This document shows positions 41,821 through 51,526 of a stretch of DNA of 64,000 nt, in pieces. The stretch spans positions 62,001 through 126,000 of the forward strand of contig NZ_JMHT01000016.1 of NCBI RefSeq assembly GCF_001905655.1, read 5' to 3'. Within the stretch, counting starts at the first letter, position 1; every line of letters begins with the position of its first letter. This stretch comes from Mycobacterium sp. ST-F2 (lineage in GTDB: Bacteria > Actinomycetota > Actinomycetes > Mycobacteriales > Mycobacteriaceae). A model generated the notes under the pieces. That model was not told the origin of the DNA, did not search any database, and worked only from the letters and a program-made list of their open reading frames with translations. The position numbers were made by a program, and so were the translations under genes.

Positions 41821-43916
41821 TTCGCCCCCTGCGCCTGGATTGCGGTGATCGCGACGGTATTGACGATGTCCTCGACCAGCGCACCGCGGGACAGATCGTT
41901 CACCGGCTTGTTCAGGCCCTGCAGCACCGGGCCGATCGCGATGGCCCCGGCGCTGCGCTGCACCGCCTTGTAGGTGTTGTTGCCGGTGTTCAGGTCCGGG
42001 AAGATCAGCACCGTGGCGCGGCCGGCCACCGGTGAATCCGGCATCTTGGTCGCGGCCACCGAGGGCTCCACCGCTGCGTCGTACTGGATGGGACCTTCGA
42101 CCAGCAGCTCGGGGGCCCGCGTGCGCACGAGTTCCGTTGCCGCCCTGACCTTGTCGACGTCGGCCCCGGTCCCCGAATCCCCGGTCGAGTAGGACAGCAT
42201 GGCCACCCGGGGCTCGATGCCGAACTGCGCGGCGGTCTGCGCCGAGCTGATCGCGATGTCGGCCAGCTGCTCGGATGTCGGGTCCGGCACGATCGCGCAG
42301 TCGCCGTAGGCCAGCACCCGGTCGGCCAGGCACATCAGGAAGATGCTCGACACGGTCGAGATGTCCGGTGCGGTCCGGATGATCTCGAACGCCGGGCGCA
42401 CGGTGTGCGCGGTGGTGTGCGCGGCCCCGGACACCATGCCGTCGACCATGTTGTTGTGCACCAGCATGGTGCCGAAATACGAGACGTCGTGGATGATCTC
42501 GCGGGCCTGCTCGAGGGTCACGCCCTTCTTCTTGCGCAGTTCGGCGTATTGCGCCGCGAACTGGTCGCAGAGCTCGCTGGTGCGCGGATTCAGCACCACG
42601 GCGTCCGACAGATCCAGGCCCAACTCGGCGGCCCGCGCCCGGACCGTCGGTTCGTCACCGAGGATGGTGAGGTCGGCGACCGACCGGGCCAGCAGTCGTC
42701 CCGCCGCCCGCAGAATCCGGTCGTCGTCGCCTTCGGGCAGCACAATGCGCTTGCGGTCGGCCCGGGCCCGGTCCTGCAGCTGGTGCGTGAACATCTGCGG
42801 CGTGACGACCGACGGGATCGGAACCGCCAGCTGTGCAAGCAGATCCGCCACATCGACGTGCTCGTCCATCAAGGCGAGCGCAGTGTCGACCTTACGCAGC
42901 GACGTCGCCGTCACCCGGCCCTTCGCCGTCGACGCGGCGCGGGCGGTGTCGTACGTACCCAGGTCAGTCGCCACAATGGGCAGCCGCAGGCCAAGGCCCG
43001 CAACGAGTTTGGCGATCGACGGATGCAGCGGAAGGCCGCCGTTGAGGATCAGGCACGAGATCGACGGAAAGCCTTCCGCCGCATGGGCGCTGGCGATGGC
43101 CAGCACCACGTCGGAGCGGTCGCCCGGGGTGATGACGGCCATGGACTCGCGTAGCCGCTCCAGGCAGTGCTCGGCCGTCATGCCGGCGACCATCATGCCC
43201 ATGACCACGCGGGTCAGCAGTTGCTCATCGCCGCTGATCAATTCGCCGCCCACCGCGTCCCGCAGCTCCGCGACTGTCGGCGCCGCCAGCAGCGGCTCCT
43301 CCGGCAGCACATAGCTTTTCGGCGTGAACCGCTGCAGCGCGGCAGCGACGTCGGCGAGTTCGTCCGGGGCGCACCGGTTGGCGACCACCGCCGCCGTATG
43401 CGCATGCTGGGCCGCGAGCTCGGCCAGACACAGCTCGACCACGTGGGCCACCTCACCGGGCGTGCGATCAGCGGCGCGTACCGAGAGCAGCACGGGCGCA
43501 CCGAGATTCACCGCGATGCGGGCGTTCACCGATAACTCGCTGGGTGATGCCACATCGGTGTAATCGCTACCGACGATCACCACCGCGCCGCACTTGTCCG
43601 CGACCCGATGATATCGGTCGACGATGTCCGCTATCGCGGCGTCGGGATCGTCGTGCAGCTGCTGATAGGTGACCCCGGCGCAGTCGTCGTAGTCCAGACC
43701 CGCGGTGCTGTGCGCAAGCAACAGATCCAAGATGTAGTCGCGGTCTGTTCCCGCACGCACGATCGGGCGGAACACCCCGACATTGGCGACGGTCGCCGCC
43801 AGTCGGTGTAACAGCCCCAGCGCAATGGTCGACTTGCCGGTGTCGCCTTCGGGTGAAGCGATATAGATCGCGGATGAGCGCTCGCGCGAAGACCATGTTC
43901 GGGTGGCGTCAGGCAC
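41817..43916 (-). CDS. pta: Phosphate acetyltransferase Pta (long form)
   Basis: 699 residues, GTG start. Three parts: an N-terminal P-loop dethiobiotin-synthetase-like domain ([18 protein letters not shown]), a DRTGG-type middle domain, and a C-terminal PTA/PTB catalytic domain from about residue 380 ([48 protein letters not shown]). Converts acetyl-CoA and phosphate to acetyl phosphate. First gene of the pta-ackA operon. Confidence 0.96.
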   Translation of the reverse strand: MPDATRTWSSRERSSAIYIASPEGDTGKSTIALGLLHRLAATVANVGVFRPIVRAGTDRDYILDLLLAHSTAGLDYDDCAGVTYQQLHDDPDAAIADIVDRYHRVADKCGAVVIVGSDYTDVASPSELSVNARIAVNLGAPVLLSVRAADRTPGEVAHVVELCLAELAAQHAHTAAVVANRCAPDELADVAAALQRFTPKSYVLPEEPLLAAPTVAELRDAVGGELISGDEQLLTRVVMGMMVAGMTAEHCLERLRESMAVITPGDRSDVVLAIASAHAAEGFPSISCLILNGGLPLHPSIAKLVAGLGLRLPIVATDLGTYDTARAASTAKGRVTATSLRKVDTALALMDEHVDVADLLAQLAVPIPSVVTPQMFTHQLQDRARADRKRIVLPEGDDDRILRAAGRLLARSVADLTILGDEPTVRARAAELGLDLSDAVVLNPRTSELCDQFAAQYAELRKKKGVTLEQAREIIHDVSYFGTMLVHNNMVDGMVSGAAHTTAHTVRPAFEIIRTAPDISTVSSIFLMCLADRVLAYGDCAIVPDPTSEQLADIAISSAQTAAQFGIEPRVAMLSYSTGDSGTGADVDKVRAATELVRTRAPELLVEGPIQYDAAVEPSVAATKMPDSPVAGRATVLIFPDLNTGNNTYKAVQRSAGAIAIGPVLQGLNKPVNDLSRGALVEDIVNTVAITAIQAQGAK

Positions 43917-43945
43917 TGCGTCAGCCTACCGAGCCGAGCGGCCCG

Positions 43946-44956
43946 TCAGCCGAGTTTGCGGAGGCGCGGTTCCAGGTCGGTCTTGAACAGCTCCAGGAAG
44001 CGGCGCTGGTCCTGCCGGGGGTCGTGGAACACCAGGTGGTTCAGGCCCCAGTCTACGTACTGCTTGACCTTCTCGACGGCTTCGTCGGGGTCCGACGCCA
44101 CGATCCAGCGCTTGGCGACCTGCTCGATGGGCAGCGCGTCGGCGGCCGCCTCCATCTCGATCGGGTCTTCGATGGAGTGCTTCTGTTCAGCGGTCAGCGA
44201 CAGCGGCGCCCAGAACCGGGTGTTCTCCAGAGCCAAAGCAGGATCCGGGTCGTACGAGATCTTGATCTCGATCATGCGGTCGATGTCGTCGGGGTTCTTG
44301 CCCGCCAACTCGGCGCCCTCACGCATGGCCGGGATCAGCTTGTCCTTGTACAGCTCTTCGCCCTTGCCCGAGGTGCAGATGAAGCCGTCGCCGGCGCGGC
44401 CGGCGTACTTGGCCACCTGCGGGCCCCCCGCGGCGATGTAGATCGGGATGCCGCCCTCAGGAACGTCGTAGATCGAGGCGCCCTTGGTCTTGTAGTACTC
44501 GCCCTCGAAGTCGACGCGGTCGCCGAGCCACAGCTCCCGCATGAGGCGCACCGATTCGCGTAGACGCGCATACCTTTCTTTGAACTCCGGCCATTCGCCT
44601 TCATAGCCGGTGGCGATCTCATTGAGCGCCTCACCGGTGCCAATGCCCAGGAAGATCCGGTCCGGGTACAGGCAGCCCATGGTCGCGAACGCCTGCGCGA
44701 TGACCGCCGGGTTGTAGCGGAACGTCGGGGTCAGGACCGAGGTGCCGAGGATCAGCCGCTCGGTGCGCTCGCCCACGGCGGTCATCCAGGCCAGGGAGAA
44801 CGGGGCGTGGCCGCCGGTGTGGCGCCACGGCTGGAAGTGGTCGCTGACCGTGGCGCTGTCCATGCCTGCCGCTTCGGCGGCCACCGCCAGCTCGACGAGT
44901 TCACGCGGCGCGAACTGCTCCGCCGACGCCTTGTATCCCAGTCTGAGTTCAGCCAT
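43946..44956 (-). CDS. fgd1: F420-dependent glucose-6-phosphate dehydrogenase Fgd1
   Basis: 336 residues, the normal length, from the ATG at 44956. Luciferase-like TIM barrel with [19 protein letters not shown] at the N-terminus, the catalytic His region [17 protein letters not shown] and [19 protein letters not shown]. Oxidises glucose-6-phosphate and supplies reduced F420, the cofactor that activates nitroimidazole prodrugs in mycobacteria. The adjacent pta-ackA pair on one side and divergent MBL gene on the other match M. tuberculosis order. Confidence 0.97.
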   Translation of the reverse strand: MAELRLGYKASAEQFAPRELVELAVAAEAAGMDSATVSDHFQPWRHTGGHAPFSLAWMTAVGERTERLILGTSVLTPTFRYNPAVIAQAFATMGCLYPDRIFLGIGTGEALNEIATGYEGEWPEFKERYARLRESVRLMRELWLGDRVDFEGEYYKTKGASIYDVPEGGIPIYIAAGGPQVAKYAGRAGDGFICTSGKGEELYKDKLIPAMREGAELAGKNPDDIDRMIEIKISYDPDPALALENTRFWAPLSLTAEQKHSIEDPIEMEAAADALPIEQVAKRWIVASDPDEAVEKVKQYVDWGLNHLVFHDPRQDQRRFLELFKTDLEPRLRKLG

Positions 44957-45016
44957 GAGTCCCGTTCCTGTTCGTCGCCTCTGCAGTTCCTTTTCTACTC
45001 TGCCTACACTCGCGTC

Positions 45017-45754
45017 ATGGCGGCAGCCCTGAGCGCGATCTCCGACAATGTCCACTTCGCCCAGACCGACCTGGTGAACTGGACCCTGGTCAGCGACCAC
45101 AGCGGGGTGATCCTCATCGACGCCGGCTTCCCCGGCCAGCGCGACGACGTCCTCCGCTCCCTGCGTGACCTGGGATTCGAGGCCGGCGATGTGCGGGCGA
45201 TTCTGCTCACGCACGCCCACGTCGACCATCTCGGCGCTGCCATCTGGTTCGCCAAAACCCATGGCACGCCGGTGTTCTGCCACAGCGCCGAGGTCGGGCA
45301 CGCCAAACGCGAGTATCTGGAACAGGTTTCCCCGACCGATCTGCTGACCAAGGTCTGGAACCCGCGGTACCTGTCCTGGTCACTGAACATCGTCGGCAAG
45401 GGCGCGCTGGTGCGCGAAGGTATCCCGACTGCTCAAGCGCTCACCGAGGACGTCGCCGCGACACTGCCCGGCAGCCCGCAGTTGATCCCGAGTCCGGGCC
45501 ACACGGGCGGGCACTGCTCCTACGTCTTCGGCGACGTGCTGGTGGCCGGCGACGCCGTGGCGACCGGTCACCCGCTGATCGCCAAGGGTGGGCCCCAGCT
45601 GCTGCCGCAGATGTTCAATCACGACCAGGCGGCATGCGAACGGAGCCTGTCCGCGCTCGGCCTGCTGGACACCCAGGTGCTGCTGCCCGGCCATGGCCCG
45701 GCGTGGCGCGGGCCGATCCGCGAGGCCGCCGAGCTGGCACTGCAGCGGAGCTGA
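45017..45754 (+). CDS. Metallo-beta-lactamase-fold hydrolase (Rv0406c-type)
   Basis: 245 residues from the ATG at 45017; upstream open frame is antisense to fgd1. The metal motif THAHVDHLG (HxHxDH), [10 protein letters not shown] and the GDAV Asp and late PGHGP His are present, so a binuclear metal site is likely. Substrate unknown. Divergent from fgd1 with a 60-bp shared promoter region. Confidence 0.9.
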   Translation: MAAALSAISDNVHFAQTDLVNWTLVSDHSGVILIDAGFPGQRDDVLRSLRDLGFEAGDVRAILLTHAHVDHLGAAIWFAKTHGTPVFCHSAEVGHAKREYLEQVSPTDLLTKVWNPRYLSWSLNIVGKGALVREGIPTAQALTEDVAATLPGSPQLIPSPGHTGGHCSYVFGDVLVAGDAVATGHPLIAKGGPQLLPQMFNHDQAACERSLSALGLLDTQVLLPGHGPAWRGPIREAAELALQRS

Positions 45755-45765
45755 CACCGGCGCCG

Positions 45766-46083
45766 TTACGCGCCGTGCTTGACCAGTTCCAGGAACAGGA
45801 CGAACAGCCCGGCCAGCAGCAGACCGCCGGCGACTACGACGGCCGGCAAGAACAACATGTGGTCGAGCTCTTCGTCATCAAAGGTGTTGTTGCCCTGGGC
45901 ATCTCGGTTGACCGGACCGTAGAACACCCGACCGAAGGCAGACCAGCGTACGGCGCGCGCTCTGCGGCGGTGCGGGCTGTCCTCAGGCGTCCGGCCGATG
46001 TACGTGCGCGCCACCATCCCCGTGCCCAGCACCAGCACGGCGGCAACCAGCAGCAGACACCCAGCGGTCCAACCGGTAAGCAC
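45766..46083 (-). CDS. Small two-helix membrane protein
   Basis: 105 residues. Helices at about residues 4-24 and 77-98 flank a polar loop with RRRARAVRWSAFGRVFYGP and a GNNTFDDEELDH acidic stretch. I do not recognise a family with known function. Ends 11 bp from the convergent MBL gene. Confidence 0.65.
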   Translation of the reverse strand: MLTGWTAGCLLLVAAVLVLGTGMVARTYIGRTPEDSPHRRRARAVRWSAFGRVFYGPVNRDAQGNNTFDDEELDHMLFLPAVVVAGGLLLAGLFVLFLELVKHGA

Positions 46084-46133
46084 AATTCAAGCGTATCGAC
46101 CGGATCGCCGGAGCGACCTGAATTCTGCAGGCT

Positions 46134-46739
46134 CTAGTCAGGGATCCGGCCCGTGATGACGCTTGTTACGTCGGTGGAGATTTCACCGGCATTCGAGAAG
46201 TGCACCGAGTAGACCTCGGCGAGCACCGCGCCCTTGGTTTCGTACACGTGCGAAGCGTCGTGCCAGCTCAGCATCAGGTGCGACGGTGCATTCCGCGTCA
46301 CCGTGTACTGGGAGTACCTGCCGCTGGTACCGGCGCAGCGGCCGTATGCGGCCGCGATACGGTCCAGCGCCGCGGCAGCGTCGGCCGCACCGCCGTACAC
46401 CGCGACCGCTTGGGTGACAGAACGGTTGGCGGAGCCGACGTAGTCGACCGACCTGAACTCCTTCCAACCGCCGCCGAAAACCGATTCCATCGGGAGTGCC
46501 TGCTGACATTCGGGCGACAAGAATGACGGGTCGTAGAGGTTCTTGGGCCGGCGCAGGTCAGCGGATTCCGAATTGTGGAGGTCGTCGGCGCCGGCAATCT
46601 TCTCGATGTCATCGAGGCCGACGATCAGCGCATCCGCCGACGGCGGCGTGGGTTCGGCATGGGCCTGCGGGGTGCAGCCGAGGAGAATCAGCAGGCATGC
46701 CAGCAGGGCTCCCGCGTTCCTACGGGCCAAGGTGGACAT
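46134..46739 (-). CDS. Sensor-domain lipoprotein (PknH-ectodomain-like)
   Basis: 201 residues from the ATG at 46739. A signal peptide ends in lipobox LILLGC (Cys about residue 21). The mature part has Cys in LSPECQQA and GRCAGTSG that could pair, and the overall pattern (DDIEKIAG, a central AVYGGAADAAAALDRI helix, then a STDVTSVI beta strand) fits the extracytoplasmic sensor fold of PknH and related lipoproteins. Overlaps the end of the NlpC/P60 gene by 20 bp and so belongs to its operon. Confidence 0.75.
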   Translation of the reverse strand: MSTLARRNAGALLACLLILLGCTPQAHAEPTPPSADALIVGLDDIEKIAGADDLHNSESADLRRPKNLYDPSFLSPECQQALPMESVFGGGWKEFRSVDYVGSANRSVTQAVAVYGGAADAAAALDRIAAAYGRCAGTSGRYSQYTVTRNAPSHLMLSWHDASHVYETKGAVLAEVYSVHFSNAGEISTDVTSVITGRIPD

Positions 46740-48048
46740 TGCGGTGCTGCTCCCCCCTGATGGGACTGACTTCAACCGGAGTACCTGAACCACTCGCCTG
46801 AATCATCAGACCGTTGCCGGCGTACACCGCGACATGATGCGAATCCCCCGGTGTCCCATAGTAAATGAGATCGCCGGGCTTGAGCGCGGAGTCCGGGACG
46901 ACATTGTGGGCGCCACTGCCGGTCATCGCGCCGTACTGCATCACCGTGTTGCCCGAACCGATGTCGACGCCGCGGCCTTCGGCGGTCGCGAAGCGTGCGA
47001 GTCCCGAGCAGTCGAAGCCGATGCGATTCTGGTCGTTGTAGGTCCACGATGCGTCGGGAGTGTCGTTGCGGAACCCTCGGGACACCCCGGGGTTCTTCGG
47101 GTCGTGGCCGCCGCCCCAGGTGTAGGACACACCCTGCTGCTTTGCCGCGGCCCCAACGGTTTTGAGCCCGGGATCGGATACCGCGTCCGGATTCGGGAGC
47201 ACCAGGGTGCGTGGATCGACACGCCCCGGCCTGGTGCCGTCGGACTGGTTGAGGTACGCCTGCCACGCCGCATCCCGGGCGGGGCCGGCCGGGCCGTTGT
47301 AGCCAGGTGGGTTGTCCTGCAACGTGATCGAGGCCGACGACCCGGCGTCGACGCGCATGGGCGGCTGGTCCGCGGGACTGCCGGCCAGAGTGGGGGTCTG
47401 CCCCGTCCGGTAGCCCGGATCCCCTGGATTGGGTCCTGGCACAGTGTCTTTGGTGGGCTCGTCCGGCGTTGGCGGCGGCGCAGGCGGCGGCACGGGGACG
47501 GGGTCAGGGACGGGTGCCGAGGGCACGTCCGCCGGACGTGTCGCGGCACGAACGGCGTCAGCCACATTCGAGTCGGTCGCGGTGAAATGCGCCAGTGCCG
47601 ACTTGAGTTGGGCCGTCTCGGCCATGGCCAGCAACTGGGCCGTCACGGCGACCACCGGGCTGATGCGCGCCCAGTTGTCAATCACACCACCGCGTTTGAT
47701 GGACACCGTGCCGTCGGAGTCAACCTGCCAGCCCGTGAGCGTCAGCAGATCGACCTTCCCGACGATCTCCGACCGCATCGACGACAACTGACTGCCCCCG
47801 GTGGTCAGCACGGTTCCCAGCCGCCCGTACATGTTCTCGAGTTGCCGCAGCGCAACGACATTGAGCTGCGCCTGCCGATTCGCGGCATCCGACGCGTCAC
47901 CCTGCCAGCCACTACTGAGGCTGGAGGTTATCGACTGTCCGTCAGACACACTCCGCTCGGCCGCCGCCTCCGACGACCGCGCACCCGCTCCGGCCTGTAC
48001 CAGCGCCGCGGGATCGGACGCCCGCACCTGATCGACGGTCGCTACCAC
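46720..48048 (-). CDS. Exported NlpC/P60 peptidase with WXG-like N-terminal domain
   Basis: 442 residues. The N-terminal part (to about residue 170) is alpha-helical with a GWQGDASD turn typical of WXG100 hairpins. A Pro-rich linker (PVPVPPPAPPPTP) follows, then a C-terminal NlpC/P60 domain with catalytic Cys in GFDCSGLARF and His in SHHVAVYAGN. No Sec signal. With the preceding partner this looks like a type VII (ESX)-secreted peptidoglycan hydrolase, similar in layout to Rv0024. Starts 7 bp inside the partner gene. Confidence 0.85.
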   Translation of the reverse strand: MVATVDQVRASDPAALVQAGAGARSSEAAAERSVSDGQSITSSLSSGWQGDASDAANRQAQLNVVALRQLENMYGRLGTVLTTGGSQLSSMRSEIVGKVDLLTLTGWQVDSDGTVSIKRGGVIDNWARISPVVAVTAQLLAMAETAQLKSALAHFTATDSNVADAVRAATRPADVPSAPVPDPVPVPPPAPPPTPDEPTKDTVPGPNPGDPGYRTGQTPTLAGSPADQPPMRVDAGSSASITLQDNPPGYNGPAGPARDAAWQAYLNQSDGTRPGRVDPRTLVLPNPDAVSDPGLKTVGAAAKQQGVSYTWGGGHDPKNPGVSRGFRNDTPDASWTYNDQNRIGFDCSGLARFATAEGRGVDIGSGNTVMQYGAMTGSGAHNVVPDSALKPGDLIYYGTPGDSHHVAVYAGNGLMIQASGSGTPVEVSPIRGEQHRNVHLGP

Positions 48049-48353
48049 GATCCGCCGGCCTTACCGATCTTGCCGCCCTGCTCCGCGTCCGTACGTTCGT
48101 ACGCCTGCGCGGCGTCGGCCAGGTTGCCACCGAGAGCGGACCAGCCATCACCGCTGCGGCCCGAGGCTGCGGCCACCGATTCGGCAGCGGCTTGGCATGC
48201 GCCGGCGGACTGCAAACCAGCATTTGCGGCCGCCGCCGAACTCAACGACACGCATGCGGCCGAACCGGCCGCCTTGACGTCGGCGGCGAGCCGCGATGTC
48301 TTCGCCGATTCGGCGCGGAGAATCGCCGGATCAACCCTCAGGGCACTGGTCAC
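48042..48353 (-). CDS. EspC/WXG100-like type VII secretion partner
   Basis: 103-residue helical protein without a Sec signal. It begins LRVDPAILRAESAKTSRLA, a pattern of the ESX-1 secretion-associated EspC-like family. After the second helix it carries YERTD, which fits the YxxxD/E export motif of type VII substrates. Probably pairs with the WXG-like domain of the NlpC/P60 protein downstream. First gene of a three-gene operon. Confidence 0.78.
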   Translation of the reverse strand: MTSALRVDPAILRAESAKTSRLAADVKAAGSAACVSLSSAAAANAGLQSAGACQAAAESVAAASGRSGDGWSALGGNLADAAQAYERTDAEQGGKIGKAGGSW

Positions 48354-48524
48354 CGATTCAGCCTAAGGCCGGTCAAACACGCACCCAGACACCAATTTCG
48401 GAGCCCATCCTGGCCCTCTCGGTACCAGGAAGATCGCGGCCTACCCGGGTGGCAATCCGTCGCGGCAAGGTCGAGTGCAAGCCGCCACCCCCGCGGTCGC
48501 ATCGCCGCCATCGAAGGAGCCGCC

Positions 48525-49247
48525 ATGTCCCTACTGAACGAAGTCATCTCCGCATACGGCGGCCAAGACCGATGGGAGCAGATCAACAGCATCAAGATCC
48601 ACCAGCTCATCGGCGGCGGGCTGTGGGGACTCAAGGGGGTCGCCGGCATCCTCGACGACTCACGGGTCGAGATCAGCCCCAAGGACCAGCTGGCATGGCA
48701 CTACCCGCTGCCCGAGCCCGGGTTCCATTCGTCGTACAGCCCCAGCCGCGTCCGCATCCAAACCGACGGGGAATCGCCAAAAACGTTGGAAACACTCGAT
48801 TCTCCGCGCGAGTCTTTCGCCGGACACGTCCTCGAGACGCCATGGTCCATGCTGCAGCTGGCGTACTTCGCCGGCTACGCGATGTGGACGTACCTGTCTG
48901 AGCCCTACCAGCTGACGCTGCCGGGCGTCCACACCGAAGAGCTCGGGACGTGGCAGGAGAACGGTCAGACGTGGCGTCGACTCGGGGTGACGTACCCCGA
49001 TTCCATCGCGACACACAGCGCCCAGCAGACCCTCTACATCGATGCCGACGGCTTGATCCGGCGGCGCGACTATGACGTCGACATCGCCGGCGATTCCCCT
49101 GCCGCGCACTACTCCGACAACCACACCCAGTTCGACGGCATCGTGCTCCCGACCAAGCGCGTCGTCTACGTCCGCGACGCCGACGGACAGCCCGTGCGCG
49201 ACATGGTCACGGTGACCATCGACATCGACGACGTCACCGTGAGCTGA
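48525..49247 (+). CDS. Conserved protein of unknown function
   Basis: 240 residues, ATG with GAAGGAG upstream. It starts LLNEVISAYGGQDRWEQINS and has a beta-rich body with repeated aromatic strands and LYIDADGLIRRRDYDVDI. There is no signal peptide. The AYGGxxxW opening occurs in several uncharacterised proteins with a LolA/LppX-like beta-sheet look; I cannot assign a role. It overlaps the convergent FAD monooxygenase by 14 bp. Longer frames upstream run antisense to the EspC-like gene. Confidence 0.65.
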   Translation: MSLLNEVISAYGGQDRWEQINSIKIHQLIGGGLWGLKGVAGILDDSRVEISPKDQLAWHYPLPEPGFHSSYSPSRVRIQTDGESPKTLETLDSPRESFAGHVLETPWSMLQLAYFAGYAMWTYLSEPYQLTLPGVHTEELGTWQENGQTWRRLGVTYPDSIATHSAQQTLYIDADGLIRRRDYDVDIAGDSPAAHYSDNHTQFDGIVLPTKRVVYVRDADGQPVRDMVTVTIDIDDVTVS

Positions 49248-50448
49248 CATGGACGTCCGGGGTGCGCACGTGCTCGGGCCGGAACCCGCGACCGACGACG
49301 AGCGGCGGGATGTACTGCAGCGGGCCCCTTCCCACGAACGACGGCACCTCGATAGGTGACAGGTCGCCGGCCAGGTTGGGCTCGATCACGCGATCCTGGG
49401 CCAGCACCTGGCCGGCCTGGATGATGCGGGTCGGCAATTCACGGCGGCGCTGTACCTTGGCCAGGTCGGCGTCGGCCAGCAGACCGTTACGCAAAGGCCC
49501 GCACAGGATGTTCGCGGCGGCGACCGCGTCGGCCACCGCCAGATTGATGCCGACGCCGCCGGCCGGCGACATGGCGTGGGCGGCGTCGCCGATGCACAGG
49601 AGCCCGGACCGCCACCAGGTCTTGAGCCGGTCCACGCGCACATCGAGGTGGCTGGTGTCGTCCCAGGACTTCAGATCCTCGACATGTTCGCGAAGCTGCG
49701 GCCGCACCGACACCAGTCGGGCCTTGAAGTCGTCGAGCGAGCCACCCTGCGGATTGGTGCCTTTCCGCATCAGATACGCGACCTGCCAATAGTCGCCGCG
49801 GTAGATCATCGCCATGAGCAGGCCCTTGCGGATGATCCCAAAGAGCTCCTTCGGGTCGCCCTGGCGCCAACCCAACCGGAACCACAGCACATCCATGGGG
49901 CTGTGGGCGCTCGCCACCTCGAGACCTGCTGCCTCACGCACCACGGACTTGCGGCCGTCGGCGGCCACCACCAGGTCGGCGCGCACCTCCAGCTCGGGAG
50001 TGCGCACACCGACGACGCGGCCACCCTCGACGATCAAGTCGGTCACCTCGGCGTTGCGGATCAGGGTGAATTCCCGGTATTTGGCGGCCTTTTCGGCCAG
50101 GAAGTCCAAGAAGTCCCACTGCGGCATGAGCGCGATGTAGGGCTCGGGGAAACGCAGTAGCCGCAGGGCGCCGAAATTGCCGAAGGTCCGGAGGGTGCCG
50201 TCGGCGTCCATGCAGATTCGGTCGATCTTGGTATGCGGCAGCTTCAAGAACTCATCGATGAATCCCAACTCGTGCATGATCCGCAACGTCGTGGGGTGGA
50301 CGGTGTCGCCGCGAAAGTCGCGCAGAAAGTCGTTGTGCTTCTCCAGCACGACGACGTTGATGCCGGCCCGCGCCAACAGCAGGGCGTGCACCAGACCCGC
50401 GGGTCCGCCACCGGCTACACAAACCTGGGTTCGCAGCGCGCGCGTCAT
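49234..50448 (-). CDS. FAD-dependent monooxygenase (PHBH fold)
   Basis: 404 residues from the ATG at 50448. FAD Rossmann motif VAGGGPAGLVHALLLARAG at the N-terminus, DG-type motif VVAADGRKSVVRE in the middle and the second FAD motif CIGDAAHAMSPAGGVGINLA near residue 290. This is the aromatic hydroxylase / UbiH-like group; the substrate cannot be read. Divergent from the SDR gene with a 22-bp palindrome between them. Confidence 0.88.
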   Translation of the reverse strand: MTRALRTQVCVAGGGPAGLVHALLLARAGINVVVLEKHNDFLRDFRGDTVHPTTLRIMHELGFIDEFLKLPHTKIDRICMDADGTLRTFGNFGALRLLRFPEPYIALMPQWDFLDFLAEKAAKYREFTLIRNAEVTDLIVEGGRVVGVRTPELEVRADLVVAADGRKSVVREAAGLEVASAHSPMDVLWFRLGWRQGDPKELFGIIRKGLLMAMIYRGDYWQVAYLMRKGTNPQGGSLDDFKARLVSVRPQLREHVEDLKSWDDTSHLDVRVDRLKTWWRSGLLCIGDAAHAMSPAGGVGINLAVADAVAAANILCGPLRNGLLADADLAKVQRRRELPTRIIQAGQVLAQDRVIEPNLAGDLSPIEVPSFVGRGPLQYIPPLVVGRGFRPEHVRTPDVHVSSR

Positions 50449-50495
50449 GCCCCGACAGTAGCCCGCTCCGGCGACCAAATCAGGGCTTCATTTCA

Positions 50496-50517
50496 AAACT
50501 TGACACGTGTAAAGTTT
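50496..50517. promoter_or_regulatory. 22-bp palindromic operator in divergent promoter
   Basis: Half-sites AAACTTGACAC and GTGTAAAGTTT are reverse complements with a single mismatch and no spacer. The size suits a TetR-family dimer. It lies 6 bp before the SDR start and 47 bp from the monooxygenase start and could control both. No regulator gene is adjacent, so the protein would be encoded elsewhere. Confidence 0.65.
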
Positions 50518-50523
50518 GCGGCC

Positions 50524-51378
50524 ATGGACAACATCCGCGGCAAGACCATCGCGATCACCGGCGCCGCCCGAGGTATCGGCTACGCCACCGCCAAGGCCCT
50601 TCTCGCCCGCGGTGCGCGGGTCGTCATCGGCGACCGCGATGTCGCAGTGCTCGAGTCCGCGGTCTCTGAGCTGGTCAAACTCGGCCCGGCCACCGGCTAT
50701 CCCCTCGACGTCACCGACCGTGAATCGTTCGCCGTCTTCCTGGACAAGGCCCGCAGCGACGGCGCCGGCCACCTCGACGTGCTGGTCAACAACGCCGGTG
50801 TCATGCCCATCGGCCCGTTCCTCGACGAGACCGAACAGTCCATCCGCTCGGCGATGGAAGTGAATCTGTACGGCGTGCTCGCGGGGTGTCAGCTGGCGCT
50901 GCCCGAGATGGTCGCCCGCCGCAGTGGCCAGATCATCAACATCGCCTCGATGGCCGGTCTGATTCCACTGCCCGGGCAGGTCGTCTACAACGCCTCGAAG
51001 TTCGGCGTCGTGGGGTTGACCACGGCACTGGCCGACGAGGTGGCGCCGCAGGGTGTCCAGGTATCGGTCATCATGCCGCCGTTCACCCGGACCGAATTGA
51101 TCTCCGGCACAACGGAAAACATCGCCACCAAGCCCGTCGAGCCGGAAGAGATCGCCGCCGCGATCGTCAAGACGCTGGACAAGCCCAAGACCCACGTCTC
51201 GGTGCCGCCACCGTTGCGGTTCGTCGCGCAGAGCGCGCAGATGCTCGGGCCGCGAGGACGACGCCTGCTCAACAAGCTGCTCGGCATCGACACCGTTTTC
51301 ATGTCGTTCGACGCCGCCAAGCGACAGAGCTACACCGACCGCGCTCACGACGCGCAGGGGGTTGTCGAGAAGGACTAG
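50524..51378 (+). CDS. Short-chain dehydrogenase/reductase
   Basis: 284 residues. The NAD(P) motif TGAARGIG (residues 13-20), NNAGVMPIG, catalytic Ser in INIASMAG and Tyr/Lys in VYNASKFG are all present, and a C-terminal extension of about 60 residues follows. It belongs to the classical SDRs with alcohol or steroid/lipid substrates. Divergent from the FAD monooxygenase and probably co-controlled through the palindrome. Confidence 0.9.
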   Translation: MDNIRGKTIAITGAARGIGYATAKALLARGARVVIGDRDVAVLESAVSELVKLGPATGYPLDVTDRESFAVFLDKARSDGAGHLDVLVNNAGVMPIGPFLDETEQSIRSAMEVNLYGVLAGCQLALPEMVARRSGQIINIASMAGLIPLPGQVVYNASKFGVVGLTTALADEVAPQGVQVSVIMPPFTRTELISGTTENIATKPVEPEEIAAAIVKTLDKPKTHVSVPPPLRFVAQSAQMLGPRGRRLLNKLLGIDTVFMSFDAAKRQSYTDRAHDAQGVVEKD

Positions 51379-51526
51379 GCCGGGTGTAGGTCCGGCCGAA
51401 GCCGAGCTCGTGTGTCAAATGTGTTGTGAGATAGGAGCATAAGCTCATCGTCGGCGGGTGGCTGGCCTGTCGCCCGGCTGCTTTCGAGGGCCGAAATTTG
51501 TCGGTGCCCTCTGCGAGAATGGTGTC

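Noticed and set aside
40543-41973. 476-codon plus-strand frame
   Set aside because: Antisense to ackA and the CtaG-like gene, His/Arg-rich with no family likeness.
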